From Atopostipes sp964624875 (GTDB lineage: Bacteria; Bacillota; Bacilli; Lactobacillales; Carnobacteriaceae_A): a stretch of DNA of 64,000 bases. Below the pieces are notes generated by a model. That model was not told where the DNA came from. It searched no databases and worked only from the letters and a program-made list of their open reading frames with translations. Location of the stretch: the NCBI GenBank assembly GCA_964624875.1, contig CAZUZA010000001.1, positions 1 to 64,000 of the forward strand, in the 5' to 3' direction. Shown in pieces: positions 42,692 to 50,980 of the stretch. Both the position numbers and the translations under genes were made by a program. How positions within the stretch are numbered: position 1 is the first letter of the stretch; each line of letters opens with the position of its first letter.

Positions 42692-43390
42692 GTTTACGCG
42701 TTTATTGACGACTTTCTCAATAGTCCGTGCACCTAGATAACCAATTATAAAAATAAGCAATGTAAAAATAAGGACAAATGGAATATATATACTATCCGGC
42801 CACTCAGCGAAGAATGGTCTATATTTTAAGTAAAAATAATTTCCATTTACTAATGGATTAAAAAAATAAACAAAGATAAAGTAAAGAAGGAACCAACCAT
42901 ATGAGTAAATAACTCCACTCCTACTCGGTCGCCAATCTGAAATAACAGCAACTAAGATAGGCAATAAAATGGTAATCGCATGATTGATAAAAAAGGAAAG
43001 ACCCATTAAATGATAACCTGGATAAACACGTGATGGATAAAAGAATGAGCCATAAGCATATAAGCCGAAATAAAACAGGACATTCAAGACTTTTCTATTT
43101 TGTGTAATTAAATAGATAATCCCTAATATACTTGATACTCTTGAGATATGAAATGGTAAAGATTCACCTAAATCAAAATCCATTTCAAAAATATACCAAG
43201 AATATAAACCGATTTGCTGGATAATGGAAGCTCCTAATACCCACTTTCGAATACTTTCTTTGTTCTCTTTTATACACTGATAATTAACCACTAATATAAT
43301 AAGCAAGCCCAGCATTAAAAGCATATAGACATTATGATGAAAACCAAACAAAGGAATATATTGAACATCTTGATCCCAAAATGAATTCAT
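42671..43390 (-). CDS. YwaF family membrane protein (TIGR02206)
   Basis: 239 residues, about six to seven hydrophobic segments. The LPFHISRVSSILG motif and GLSFFINHAITILLP are typical of TIGR02206 integral membrane proteins of unknown function. GGGAG precedes the ATG at 9 bases. Confidence 0.85.
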   Translation of the reverse strand: MNSFWDQDVQYIPLFGFHHNVYMLLMLGLLIILVVNYQCIKENKESIRKWVLGASIIQQIGLYSWYIFEMDFDLGESLPFHISRVSSILGIIYLITQNRKVLNVLFYFGLYAYGSFFYPSRVYPGYHLMGLSFFINHAITILLPILVAVISDWRPSRSGVIYSYGWFLLYFIFVYFFNPLVNGNYFYLKYRPFFAEWPDSIYIPFVLIFTLLIFIIGYLGARTIEKVVNKRVNKKRAGM

Positions 43391-43489
43391 TGTACTTCAC
43401 TCCCATGAATATCTTTCTACTAGCCTATTTCTATTATCTCATAGTTATGTAAAATCAATGTAATCAAAAGATTACAATAAGACTCTTTA

Positions 43490-43539
43490 TAAATAAAAAC
43501 CAACAGCGAAAGAATAAACTCTCTTTCAACTGATGGTTT
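43490..43539 (-). terminator. Terminator of the cysK-cysE operon
   Basis: Minus strand AAACCATCAG ... CTGTTGGTTT (43539-43497), inner GAAAGA/TCTTTC, then TTATTTATAA. Confidence 0.8.
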
Positions 43540-43550
43540 CAATTTTTGTA

Positions 43551-44354
43551 TTATAGATGTTTGACTTCATTATTCGCGGCTAATACAGTGGAGTTTGCGT
43601 CAACAGATTCAGTTAACCACACATTTCCACCAATGACAGAACCATCTCCGATTGTGGTGTCACCACCTAAAATTGTAGCACCAGCATAGATAACAACATT
43701 ATTTCCAATATTTGGATGGCGTTTCATGCCTTTTATAATGTTTCCCTCTTCATCGTGTTTAAAACTTTTTGCTCCTATGGTTACGCCTTGGAACACTTTT
43801 ACGTTGTCTCCAATAACAGCTGTTTCACCAATAACAACACCCGTTCCATGATCAATGAAGAAATAGTCACCAATCGTTGCCCCTGGATGAATATCAATGC
43901 CTGTAATAGAATGCGCATATTCAGTCATCATTCTTGGTAATATTTTAACATCCAATTCATATAATTTATGCGCCACTCGAAAAATGGTCAGCGCTTCGAA
44001 AAATGGGTAAGACAGCATGACTTCATCATAAGATAAAGCTGCTGGATCGCCTCGGTAAGCTGCAATTACATCTGTATCCAGCGTCTTTTTTATGGCTGGA
44101 AATGTGGCAGCAAGTTCTTTTGTAATCACATCATGCTTCTCTTTATCCGGTTCGAAGTAAGATAGAATTTCCTTAAGTGATTCACGTGCATGCATTTCTA
44201 ATGCTTCTCTTGTCACGCCACTTGCCCCTGCTGTCCCAAATATATTAGGGTACAAAACCGAACGAAACTGACGAATCAACTCTACTACTTTTTCTTTTAA
44301 ACCACAGTAATTCCGCGAAACCTTTATAACTTCTTTGTTATCCACGTGTGTCAC
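43551..44354 (-). CDS. cysE: Serine O-acetyltransferase
   Basis: Acetyl-CoA plus L-serine gives O-acetylserine, the substrate of CysK. About 265 residues: N-terminal helical domain, then a left-handed beta helix of hexapeptides (about 165-250) in GIDIHPGATIGDYFFIDHGTGVVIGETAVIGDNVKVFQGVTIGA. The full-length N-terminal domain places it with the EpsC-type enzymes. GTG at 44354 or, with better spacing to AAGGTG, GTG at 44345. Follows cysK by 12 bases, same operon. Confidence 0.94.
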   Translation of the reverse strand: MTHVDNKEVIKVSRNYCGLKEKVVELIRQFRSVLYPNIFGTAGASGVTREALEMHARESLKEILSYFEPDKEKHDVITKELAATFPAIKKTLDTDVIAAYRGDPAALSYDEVMLSYPFFEALTIFRVAHKLYELDVKILPRMMTEYAHSITGIDIHPGATIGDYFFIDHGTGVVIGETAVIGDNVKVFQGVTIGAKSFKHDEEGNIIKGMKRHPNIGNNVVIYAGATILGGDTTIGDGSVIGGNVWLTESVDANSTVLAANNEVKHL

Positions 44355-44366
44355 CTTACTTTCTAC

Positions 44367-45299
44367 TTATTGAATGAAACCTTCGAAGGTTAAGTAACGG
44401 TCACCATTATCTGGTTGAATAACAACAATCGTCTTGTCTTTATTTTCTGGACGTTTAGCTACTTCTAAAGCAGACCATAATGCTGCTCCAGCAGAAACCC
44501 CTACGAAAATACCTGCTTTTGTACCTAATTTTCTTGAAGTAGCCATTGAATCTTCATCCGTTGCTAAAATAATCTCTGAGTAGATATCTTGGTCTAGTAC
44601 TTCTGGAATAACTCCTGCACCAATACCTTGGATTCTATGTTTACCTGTCTCACCTTTTGATAGAATTGGTGATCCAGTCGGCTCTACAGCAATCATTTCA
44701 ACCGAATCTTTTTGTTCTTTCAGATACTTCCCAGCACCGGTAATTGTTCCACCTGTACCGATACCTGAAACAAGTATATCGACTTTACCTTCAGTAGCTT
44801 CCCAAATTTCAGGACCCGTTGTTTTGTAGTGAACTTCTGGGTTGACCATGTTTTCAAATTGGCTTGCTAAGAATGCTCCTTCTGTTTCTGCAGCAATCTC
44901 TTCTGCTTTTTTCATTGCACCAGGAATGCCGTCATCACCAGGCGTTAAGACTAGTTCAGCACCGTATGCTTTTAATAGTGCACGACGCTCTGTTGACATC
45001 GTTTCTGGCATTGTTAAAATAACTTTGTAACCTCTTGATGCACCAACTAAAGCTAAAGCAATTCCAGTATTACCTGAAGAAGCTTCAACAATAACGCCAC
45101 CTTCTTTTAGAACACCTTCTTCTTCAGCCTTATCAATCATTGCTTTACCAATACGGTCTTTAACAGAACCACCAGGGTTAAGTGATTCTAATTTTAGTAA
45201 AATTTCACCTGTAAATCCTTTAGGCAATAATGATTCATGCAAACGTACGAGAGGTGTGTTACCGATTACTTGATCAATTGAGTTATAAATATTTGACAT
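44367..45299 (-). CDS. cysK: Cysteine synthase A (O-acetylserine sulfhydrylase)
   Basis: 310 residues, PLP enzyme converting O-acetylserine and sulfide to cysteine. PLP Lys in NPGGSVKDRIG (about residue 43), EASSGNTGIALA (substrate loop) and GIGTGGTITGAGK (PLP phosphate). Start ATG 45299 after AAAAGGAG; an upstream frame extension lacks a site. First gene of cysK-cysE. No T-box is visible in the short leader. Confidence 0.96.
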   Translation of the reverse strand: MSNIYNSIDQVIGNTPLVRLHESLLPKGFTGEILLKLESLNPGGSVKDRIGKAMIDKAEEEGVLKEGGVIVEASSGNTGIALALVGASRGYKVILTMPETMSTERRALLKAYGAELVLTPGDDGIPGAMKKAEEIAAETEGAFLASQFENMVNPEVHYKTTGPEIWEATEGKVDILVSGIGTGGTITGAGKYLKEQKDSVEMIAVEPTGSPILSKGETGKHRIQGIGAGVIPEVLDQDIYSEIILATDEDSMATSRKLGTKAGIFVGVSAGAALWSALEVAKRPENKDKTIVVIQPDNGDRYLTFEGFIQ

Positions 45300-45399
45300 T
45301 AAAACAGCTCCTTTTATTTTTTCTTCTAGACTAATATATCTCACGAATATATCTTAATTTCAAACAATACGAATTATTATAAAAAACAATTGAACTATA

Positions 45400-46229
45400 T
45401 CAATCATCAATATATAATTTTTCATTGATTGTATTCGCATAAGTCTCTACGACTAGTTCATTTTCATCAGGCAACCACTCACAATAAACAATTTTGTTCA
45501 AATCTGGATAACCCTTTTCCACTAAATTTGTTCGCAGCCATTCTTCATCTTTCAATAAACTTCTTAATGTCTTTTCTTGAATCACACCAAACTCCACAAG
45601 TAAGAAGGATGGGATGATATTTTCTTTTTTCGTAATGATCGTCATACTACCGTTTACCTCTAAAATGGCATAGTATACATCATTAATCGAGTAAACATCA
45701 TTCTGTCTTAACATTGACCTTAATTGCTCTATGTCCATATAATTGGCCTCTAGCTCTTTCATATTTAATCGCCCTTTAGCAATAAGAATGGCAGGTTCCC
45801 CTTCAATAATAGATGACAACTTCACGGTTTTCTCAATGGCTTTCTCTATCCCGAAAACAAAAAGTCCCCAAAGTACAATCGCAAAAATAACATGTAAGAC
45901 AGATACCTTATCATCATAAATTGCTTCTTCTACAATCGCTCCTAAAATGATGACATATAAAATATCAAATGGTGTTAACTCTGAGNNNNNNNNNNNNNNN
46001 NNNNNNNNNNNNNNNNNNNNNNNNNNNNNNNNNNNNNNNNNNNNNNNNNNNNNNNNNNNNNNNNNNNNNNNNNNNNNNNNNNNNNTACAATCGCTCCTAA
46101 AATGATGACATATAAAATATCAAATGGTGTTAACTCTGAGATAGCTTTTTTTCCTATCAAACGCATTAACATGAAGATGCCAATTGATCCAATAATCATT
46201 TTTGTAGCAATTCCTATATACATATCCAT
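45400..46229 (-). CDS. DUF421 (YetF-like) membrane protein, split by a false gap
   Basis: N-terminal part (MDMYIGIATKMIIGSIGIFM ... FDILYVIILGAIV) and C-terminal part (KLSSIIEGEPAILIAKGRL ... ) appear separated by 100 N plus a 55-base duplication. If the duplicate (46086-46140 equals 45931-45985) is collapsed, the frame continues GAIVEEAIYDDKVSVLHVI without a break. This gives one intact protein of about 224 residues, the normal DUF421 length. Three N-terminal membrane helices and a soluble C-terminal domain as in YetF. Function unknown. Not a pseudogene. Confidence 0.88.
45931..45985 (+). repeat. 55-base contig-end duplicate (left of gap)
   Basis: Begins TACAATCGCTCC; identical to 46086-46140. 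Confidence 0.95.
45986..46085. other. Spurious assembly gap (100 N)
   Basis: Flanked by the same 55 bases. Collapsing restores the DUF421 reading frame, so no sequence is actually missing. Confidence 0.95.
46086..46140 (+). repeat. 55-base contig-end duplicate (right of gap)
   Basis: Identical to 45931-45985. Confidence 0.95.
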
Positions 46230-46297
46230 TGTCTAACCTACCTTTCATATTTGTTTCTTCCTATTAATTTTATTGTCTCGGTATACAAATGTCTATC

Positions 46298-46380
46298 AAT
46301 CCGATTTACCTATCCCTTAAAACAATATTGTTTTAAAAGTACAGTCTATATTTTAACAATAAGTCGATAGGTAAAGGATT
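46298..46380. repeat. 83-bp inverted-repeat element with internal palindrome
   Basis: Outer arms TTTACCTATC (46305-46314) and GATAGGTAAA (46366-46375), extended by AATCC/GGATT with a two-base bulge. Inside lies the perfect 20-bp palindrome TTAAAACAATATTGTTTTAA (46317-46336). Located between DUF421 and metN, upstream of the metN promoter. Could be a small mobile remnant, a structured leader of an upstream transcript or an operator. Confidence 0.6.
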
Positions 46381-46435
46381 TAAAAAAAGCCTTCTCTTTG
46401 TGAAATAAACACAAGGACTGTAATAGAATCGAAAT

Positions 46436-46465
46436 TTGCCTCTTTCAATAAATTCCGTATATAAT
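46436..46465 (+). promoter_or_regulatory. Promoter of metNIQ
   Basis: TTGCCT (46436-46441), 18 bases, perfect TATAAT (46460-46465). The 40-odd bases of leader that follow show no SAM riboswitch, SMK box or T-box. Confidence 0.55.
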
Positions 46466-46515
46466 TGCTTTTGGCTTTTTCTTATGACAATTCCATACAG
46501 AGAAAGGAGAAGTAA

Positions 46516-47256
46516 ATGATTGAATTGAAAAATGTTTCTAAGTCCTTTGAAACAAGTAAAGGTCCTTTAGAAGTTATCAAGAATATCTCACTTCAGATTA
46601 ATAAAAAAGAGATATTTGGTATTATAGGCGAAAGTGGCGCTGGTAAGTCCACTCTTTTACGATTTATTAACGCATTAGAAAAACCAACTTCAGGAACAAT
46701 AAAAGTAAACGATGTGGATGTTCAGAAACTGAATAAGCATCAACTACGCCATTTCAAAAAGAATATCGGCATGATTTTCCAACAATTTAACTTATTGGGG
46801 AATAAAACGGTAGCAGAGAATATAATGTTACCCTTACAAATGTATCCTTATGATGATGCATTAGATATAGATCAAGTTCTTGAATTTGTCGGTTTAACGG
46901 ATAAAAAGGATAGTTACCCAAGTGAGCTATCGGGTGGACAAAAACAAAGAGTCGGTATTGCTAGAGGGTTAATTACGCGACCTAAAATCTTATTATGTGA
47001 TGAGCCTACTTCTGCCTTAGATGAGACAACAAAAAGAGAAATCGTTGCACTCCTTGAACAGGCAACTAAAACATTTGATATTACCGTACTAATCGTTACC
47101 CATGAACTAGATGTCGTAAAACAATTATGTGATCGTGTAGCCATATTAGAAGAAGGACATCTTGTTGAAGTAATTGAGTTAATCGATACAAAAGAAAAAC
47201 TAAAAACGAATGTTTCATATAGTGAGTTAGCACGGGAGGTTTTAAGCAGTGTCTGA
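46516..47256 (+). CDS. metN: Methionine ABC transporter ATPase, short form
   Basis: 246 residues. Walker A GESGAGKST, Q-loop MIFQQFNLL, signature LSGGQKQRVGIARGL, Walker B ILLCDEPTSALD, switch His VTHELDVV. It ends soon after the ATPase core and lacks the roughly 90-residue C-terminal NIL/C2 domain that binds methionine and mediates trans-inhibition in E. coli MetN. Operon with metI (8-base overlap) and metQ. Methionine specificity is inferred from the MetI/MetQ partners. Confidence 0.92.
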   Translation: MIELKNVSKSFETSKGPLEVIKNISLQINKKEIFGIIGESGAGKSTLLRFINALEKPTSGTIKVNDVDVQKLNKHQLRHFKKNIGMIFQQFNLLGNKTVAENIMLPLQMYPYDDALDIDQVLEFVGLTDKKDSYPSELSGGQKQRVGIARGLITRPKILLCDEPTSALDETTKREIVALLEQATKTFDITVLIVTHELDVVKQLCDRVAILEEGHLVEVIELIDTKEKLKTNVSYSELAREVLSSV

Positions 47257-47935
47257 AACCATTCAAATTTATCTTGAGCGAATGATAGACTATGGACCGT
47301 CAATGTTAGAAAGTATGGGCGAGACAGGTATCATGATGTTTTTCTCTATCTTAGCAGCACTCTTACTTGGTCTGCCTCTTGGTACATTTATATTTTTAAC
47401 TTCGAAGAATCGACCAATGGAAAACTATTTGCTAAACCAACTTATGAATACGATTGTAAATATTGTACGATCCTTTCCATTTTTATTGCTTGTTATTGTA
47501 ATGCAACCGCTTATTCGTGCAACATATGGACGCGCAACGGGTGATCCCATTGCAGCCTCTTTTCCAATGATGGTGATTTCTATTGCCTTGTATGCACGCT
47601 TTGTCGAACAATCCTTGCTTGATCTGCCAAAAGAAATTACAGAATTAGCCCAGGCACTTGGAGCGACAATTCCACAATACGTCTTCAAGTTTTTATATGT
47701 AGAGGCTCGTAGTTCGTTAATTATTGGTTTCACTACGGCATTCGTTAGTTTTATTTCGTACTCTACTATTATGGGTGCGATTGGTGGTGGTGGTATTGGA
47801 GATTTCGCAATTCGTTATGGGTACCATCGCTATGAAAATGATGTCATGTTCACAGCAATTGTGCTCATTATTGTATTTGTTCAAATTATTCAGTGGGCAG
47901 GTTTAAAACTCGCTCAAAAATTAGATAAAAAATAA
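47249..47935 (+). CDS. metI: Methionine ABC transporter permease
   Basis: 228 residues, five membrane helices. EAA motif ELAQALGATIPQYVFKFLYVEARSSL and SYSTIMGAIGGGGIGDFAIRYGY are MetI hallmarks. GTG start inside the metN 3' end, with GGGAGG upstream: translational coupling. Confidence 0.95.
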   Translation: MSETIQIYLERMIDYGPSMLESMGETGIMMFFSILAALLLGLPLGTFIFLTSKNRPMENYLLNQLMNTIVNIVRSFPFLLLVIVMQPLIRATYGRATGDPIAASFPMMVISIALYARFVEQSLLDLPKEITELAQALGATIPQYVFKFLYVEARSSLIIGFTTAFVSFISYSTIMGAIGGGGIGDFAIRYGYHRYENDVMFTAIVLIIVFVQIIQWAGLKLAQKLDKK

Positions 47936-47958
47936 GTAGAAATTATAGGAGGAAGAAA

Positions 47959-48816
47959 ATGTTTAAAAATAAATTTAAAGGAATTTTACTATTAGGTGCA
48001 TCAGTTGTATTAGCGGCATGTGGGAATAGTGCTGAAGAAGGAACGGACATTGACAATGGTACTGAAGAAGGTCCCACAACTCTAGTTGTCGCTTCTACAA
48101 TGCCACCAATGACGGATATTGTTGAACTAGCAGCAGAGAATATTGCTGAGCCTTACTCAATTGAATTAATGGAAATTTCAGATAACGTACAATATAACGT
48201 CGCTGTCCAACATGAAGAAGCATATGCAAGCTTCTCACAACATGAACCATTTATGGAACAGTATAACGAAGCAAATGATGGGAATTTAGTCGCTATTCAA
48301 ACAATTTATGACCCAATTGTTGGATACTACTCATCTGTTTACAATTCGATTGACGAAATTGAAGATGGTGCAGAAATTGCCATTCCAAACGATCGTTCAA
48401 ATGAAACTCGTGCTTTATTAGTACTAGCAGAACAAGGGCTAATCGAAATTGATGAAGATGTTGCTCCAATCGACGTGACTTTAGATGATATAACAGGTAA
48501 CCCACATAATTTTGAGTTTACGTCCATTGATTTACTAAACTTAACATCTGCTTATGAAGATGGTGTTGAATTAGTCTTTAACTTACCAACATATATTGCA
48601 AGTGCAGGATTGACACCAGAAGATGCATTATTCTTAGAAAGTGAAGAAAATGATTTATTCGCACTAACGGTTGTTGTTCATGAAGATAATGAGAATTCAG
48701 AAGCGACACAAGCTTTAATCGATGCATTCACATCACAAGCAGTGTTTGATTTCTTAACAGAGTTATCAGAAGTGAATCATTTATACCCTTCATTCCCGAA
48801 TCCAGCAGGAAATTAA
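47959..48816 (+). CDS. metQ: Methionine-binding lipoprotein (NlpA/MetQ family)
   Basis: 285 residues, lipobox VVLAAC (Cys21), MetQ fold: YNVAVQHEEAYASFSQHEPFMEQYNEAN, IAIPNDRSNETRALLVLAEQGLIE and FNLPTYIASAGLTP. Presents methionine to MetNI. Ribosome site AGGAGGAA. The last gene of the operon before a perfect terminator. Confidence 0.93.
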   Translation: MFKNKFKGILLLGASVVLAACGNSAEEGTDIDNGTEEGPTTLVVASTMPPMTDIVELAAENIAEPYSIELMEISDNVQYNVAVQHEEAYASFSQHEPFMEQYNEANDGNLVAIQTIYDPIVGYYSSVYNSIDEIEDGAEIAIPNDRSNETRALLVLAEQGLIEIDEDVAPIDVTLDDITGNPHNFEFTSIDLLNLTSAYEDGVELVFNLPTYIASAGLTPEDALFLESEENDLFALTVVVHEDNENSEATQALIDAFTSQAVFDFLTELSEVNHLYPSFPNPAGN

Positions 48817-48850
48817 ATATAGTAACTATACCTAATTACAAATAGTAAAA

Positions 48851-48907
48851 ACGCAATGCGAGCATCCTCTTGAGAAAAGGATAAACGCATTGCGCTTTTA
48901 TTTTGTC
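48851..48907. terminator. Terminator between metQ and the RclA-like gene
   Basis: CGCAATGCG / CGCATTGCG (48853-48861, 48887-48895), then CTTTTATTTTG. Confidence 0.85.
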
Positions 48908-48912
48908 TTTTT

Positions 48913-50286
48913 TTAGTTGATATCTCCGAATAAATCATTTAAAGCTTCAGCCATTGTTGGATGTGTATAGATTTGATTAGCTAGTTGTTTGTAATTAAGC
49001 TTGCCTAAGATAGCCGTTGTGATAATATTTATCACTTCTTGACTTTCTTCTCCAAATAATGCAGCCCCTAAAATATGTCCGGTATCTGCATTGATAACTG
49101 CTTTGTAAATTCCTGTATCGTTTGCTAATATTTTTGCTTTCGGAATCGCGCTAACCGGTAATGAGGCAACTTTTATGTTAAAGCCACCATCTCTTGCCAC
49201 CTTTTCAGAAATTCCAACTGTTGAAAGAGGTGGGTTTATAAAGATTGTCGCTGGCACAAAATCGCGATGCGATAAATCATATGAGCCATCACCAAATAAA
49301 TGGCTTTTGACAATTCGATAATCATCTAAAGAAAAATAGGTTTGTTGTGGGCCACCATTCACATCTCCTAGCGCATAAATATGGGTTTTATTTGTTTGCA
49401 GACGCTTATTCACTTGAATGGAACCACTCTCTGTTAAACGAACGCCTGCACCATCAAGGTTTAGTTGATCTATATTCGGACGTCTACCAGTAGCGATTAA
49501 CACTTTATCAGCTTTCACAAAGTTCATTTCACCAAAGTGTGCGTAACGAACTTCAACAGTATCTACATTTGAAACATCCAACTCTGTCGTATTTGCTTGG
49601 AATTTAAAGGTGATTCCCATTTCTTTGAGTCTTTCTAAAACTTGTTCAGCAATTTCACGATCAAACTCACTTAAAAAGTTCTCTTCTGTGTTATTAGAAA
49701 TGACTGTCACTTCTGAGCCGAATTGGGTATAAATCGATGCAAACTCTAAACCAATATTCCCATCGCCAATAATCACGAGTTTCTCTGGGAATGTTTCATC
49801 GTCCATTAACGTTCGTGACGTATGAATTCTGTTACCATCAATTCTTAAATTTTTGATTGGTGGAATATTGGGAATCGAACCGGTATTAATAAAAATACGT
49901 TCTGCTTTAAAGGTTTCTTCGCTACCTTCATTAAAGGAAACACGCACTTCATTTTCGCCAACAAAGTAAGCTTCACCATCTAATACCTCTACGTTTTCAG
50001 TATTTTGAACATTTTCATAGTTCTTCTGATTCAACTGCTTAATCAGTTCTTTCTTCTCTTTAATAGCTTGTGTGTAATATGTTGCATTGTCTATATTTTT
50101 AGGTTTATTTTTAGCAGATTCTGCTAATTTCTTTGAAGGGATACAAGCGATATTAATACATGTACCTCCGTACATCTTTGGATCTTTTTCAATAAGTAAC
50201 GTTTCTTCGCCACGATTGCCTAAGTCAGTTGCTAAGGTTTTGCCTGCTTTTCCAAAACCAATTATGATGTTCTTTACTTGTCTCAT
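48913..50286 (-). CDS. RclA/Har-like flavoprotein disulfide reductase
   Basis: 457 residues, pyridine-nucleotide disulfide oxidoreductase with FAD site IIGFGKAGKTLATDLG. Redox Cys43/Cys48 lie in MYGGTCINIACIPSK, NAD(P) site VIIGDGNIGLEFASIYTQFG, second FAD segment HIYALGDVNGG, and the dimer-interface HPTMAEALND. GFGKAGKTLA plus MYGGTCINI is characteristic of E. coli RclA and of the streptococcal hypothiocyanous acid reductase (Har), rather than lipoamide or glutathione reductase. Predicted to reduce HOSCN/HOCl-derived oxidants. Promoter and palindrome at 50318-50357. Confidence 0.88.
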   Translation of the reverse strand: MRQVKNIIIGFGKAGKTLATDLGNRGEETLLIEKDPKMYGGTCINIACIPSKKLAESAKNKPKNIDNATYYTQAIKEKKELIKQLNQKNYENVQNTENVEVLDGEAYFVGENEVRVSFNEGSEETFKAERIFINTGSIPNIPPIKNLRIDGNRIHTSRTLMDDETFPEKLVIIGDGNIGLEFASIYTQFGSEVTVISNNTEENFLSEFDREIAEQVLERLKEMGITFKFQANTTELDVSNVDTVEVRYAHFGEMNFVKADKVLIATGRRPNIDQLNLDGAGVRLTESGSIQVNKRLQTNKTHIYALGDVNGGPQQTYFSLDDYRIVKSHLFGDGSYDLSHRDFVPATIFINPPLSTVGISEKVARDGGFNIKVASLPVSAIPKAKILANDTGIYKAVINADTGHILGAALFGEESQEVINIITTAILGKLNYKQLANQIYTHPTMAEALNDLFGDIN

Positions 50287-50317
50287 GTTATTCGCCCCTT
50301 CTTTTCTAGTTAGCTTA

Positions 50318-50357
50318 ATAGTAAATCTTACTTATTGTGAATTCAATCGTTTCGATT
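50318..50357 (-). promoter_or_regulatory. Promoter and palindrome of the RclA-like gene
   Basis: Minus strand TTGAAT (50346-50341), 17 bases, TACTAT (50323-50318). The perfect palindrome AATCGAAACGATT (50345-50357, minus strand) sits on the upstream edge of the -35, an operator-like position. Regulator unknown. Confidence 0.5.
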
Positions 50358-50373
50358 AGAAATGGATGAAATA

Positions 50374-50416
50374 GCAAAAAAAGACCGAACAACTCGCGCT
50401 GTCCAGCCTTCGGTTA
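50374..50416 (-). terminator. Terminator of dps
   Basis: Minus strand AACCGAA ... TTCGGTC (50415-50383), then TTTTTTT. Confidence 0.85.
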
Positions 50417-50424
50417 TATTGTAA

Positions 50425-50886
50425 TTAAGCATTTGCTTCATTTCCTAAATAAGCTTCTAACATCCATAGGTGCTTATCAATTGCAGCTTTTGTTTCAATT
50501 AATAAGTCATTTGAAGGATAGTCGGCATGCTCATCTGTTAATTCAATACCTTCTACTAAGAAATCTCTGACTTTATTCAGGTCTTCAATTAAAGCAGCAA
50601 CCATTTCTTCTTGAGATAGATTCTTATCATCTGCTTTTTCTTCAATAACAGAATGTTCAATAAATTCTGATAATGTTGAATAAGGTTGACCACCAATTGA
50701 TAATAAACGCTCTGCTACTTCATCTAATGATTCCGTTACTTCATCATATAGTTCTTCAAACTTTTCGTGTAATACAAAGAACCCATGTCCTTTTACGTAC
50801 CAGTGGAATTGGTGTAATCGGATATATAGAACCCCTTCAGTTGCTACTAACTTATTTAGAAAGTCTTTCACTTCTTGGTTTGCCAT
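50425..50886 (-). CDS. dps: Dps-family ferritin-like DNA-protection protein
   Basis: 153 residues. Dodecameric miniferritin that oxidises Fe(II) with H2O2. Ferroxidase ligands in RLHQFHWYVKGHGFFVLHEKFEELYDE (His, His, Asp/Glu) and the C-terminal segment KHLWMLEAYLG. AGGAGGAATAAAA upstream. The promoter region carries a PerR-like box, the standard control of dps/mrgA in Firmicutes. Confidence 0.96.
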   Translation of the reverse strand: MANQEVKDFLNKLVATEGVLYIRLHQFHWYVKGHGFFVLHEKFEELYDEVTESLDEVAERLLSIGGQPYSTLSEFIEHSVIEEKADDKNLSQEEMVAALIEDLNKVRDFLVEGIELTDEHADYPSNDLLIETKAAIDKHLWMLEAYLGNEANA

Positions 50887-50934
50887 TTTTATTCCTCCTA
50901 TTTAATTTGTGTACACATATACATTATCACTTAA

Positions 50935-50949
50935 TTGGAATCATTACAA
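50935..50949 (-). promoter_or_regulatory. PerR-like box at the dps promoter
   Basis: Minus strand TTGTAATGATTCCAA against the PerR consensus TTATAATNATTATAA: 11 of 14 defined positions match. It overlaps a TTGTAA -35 with TAATGT 17 bases on. Confidence 0.6.
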
Positions 50950-50980
50950 ATAATAACTATTTAAAATATTATTTTCACAA

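Noticed and set aside
46381..46515. SAM riboswitch, SMK box or Met T-box ahead of metN
   Set aside because: The leader after the TATAAT is only about 45 bases and none of the conserved cores could be found; upstream only the 83-bp inverted repeat is seen.
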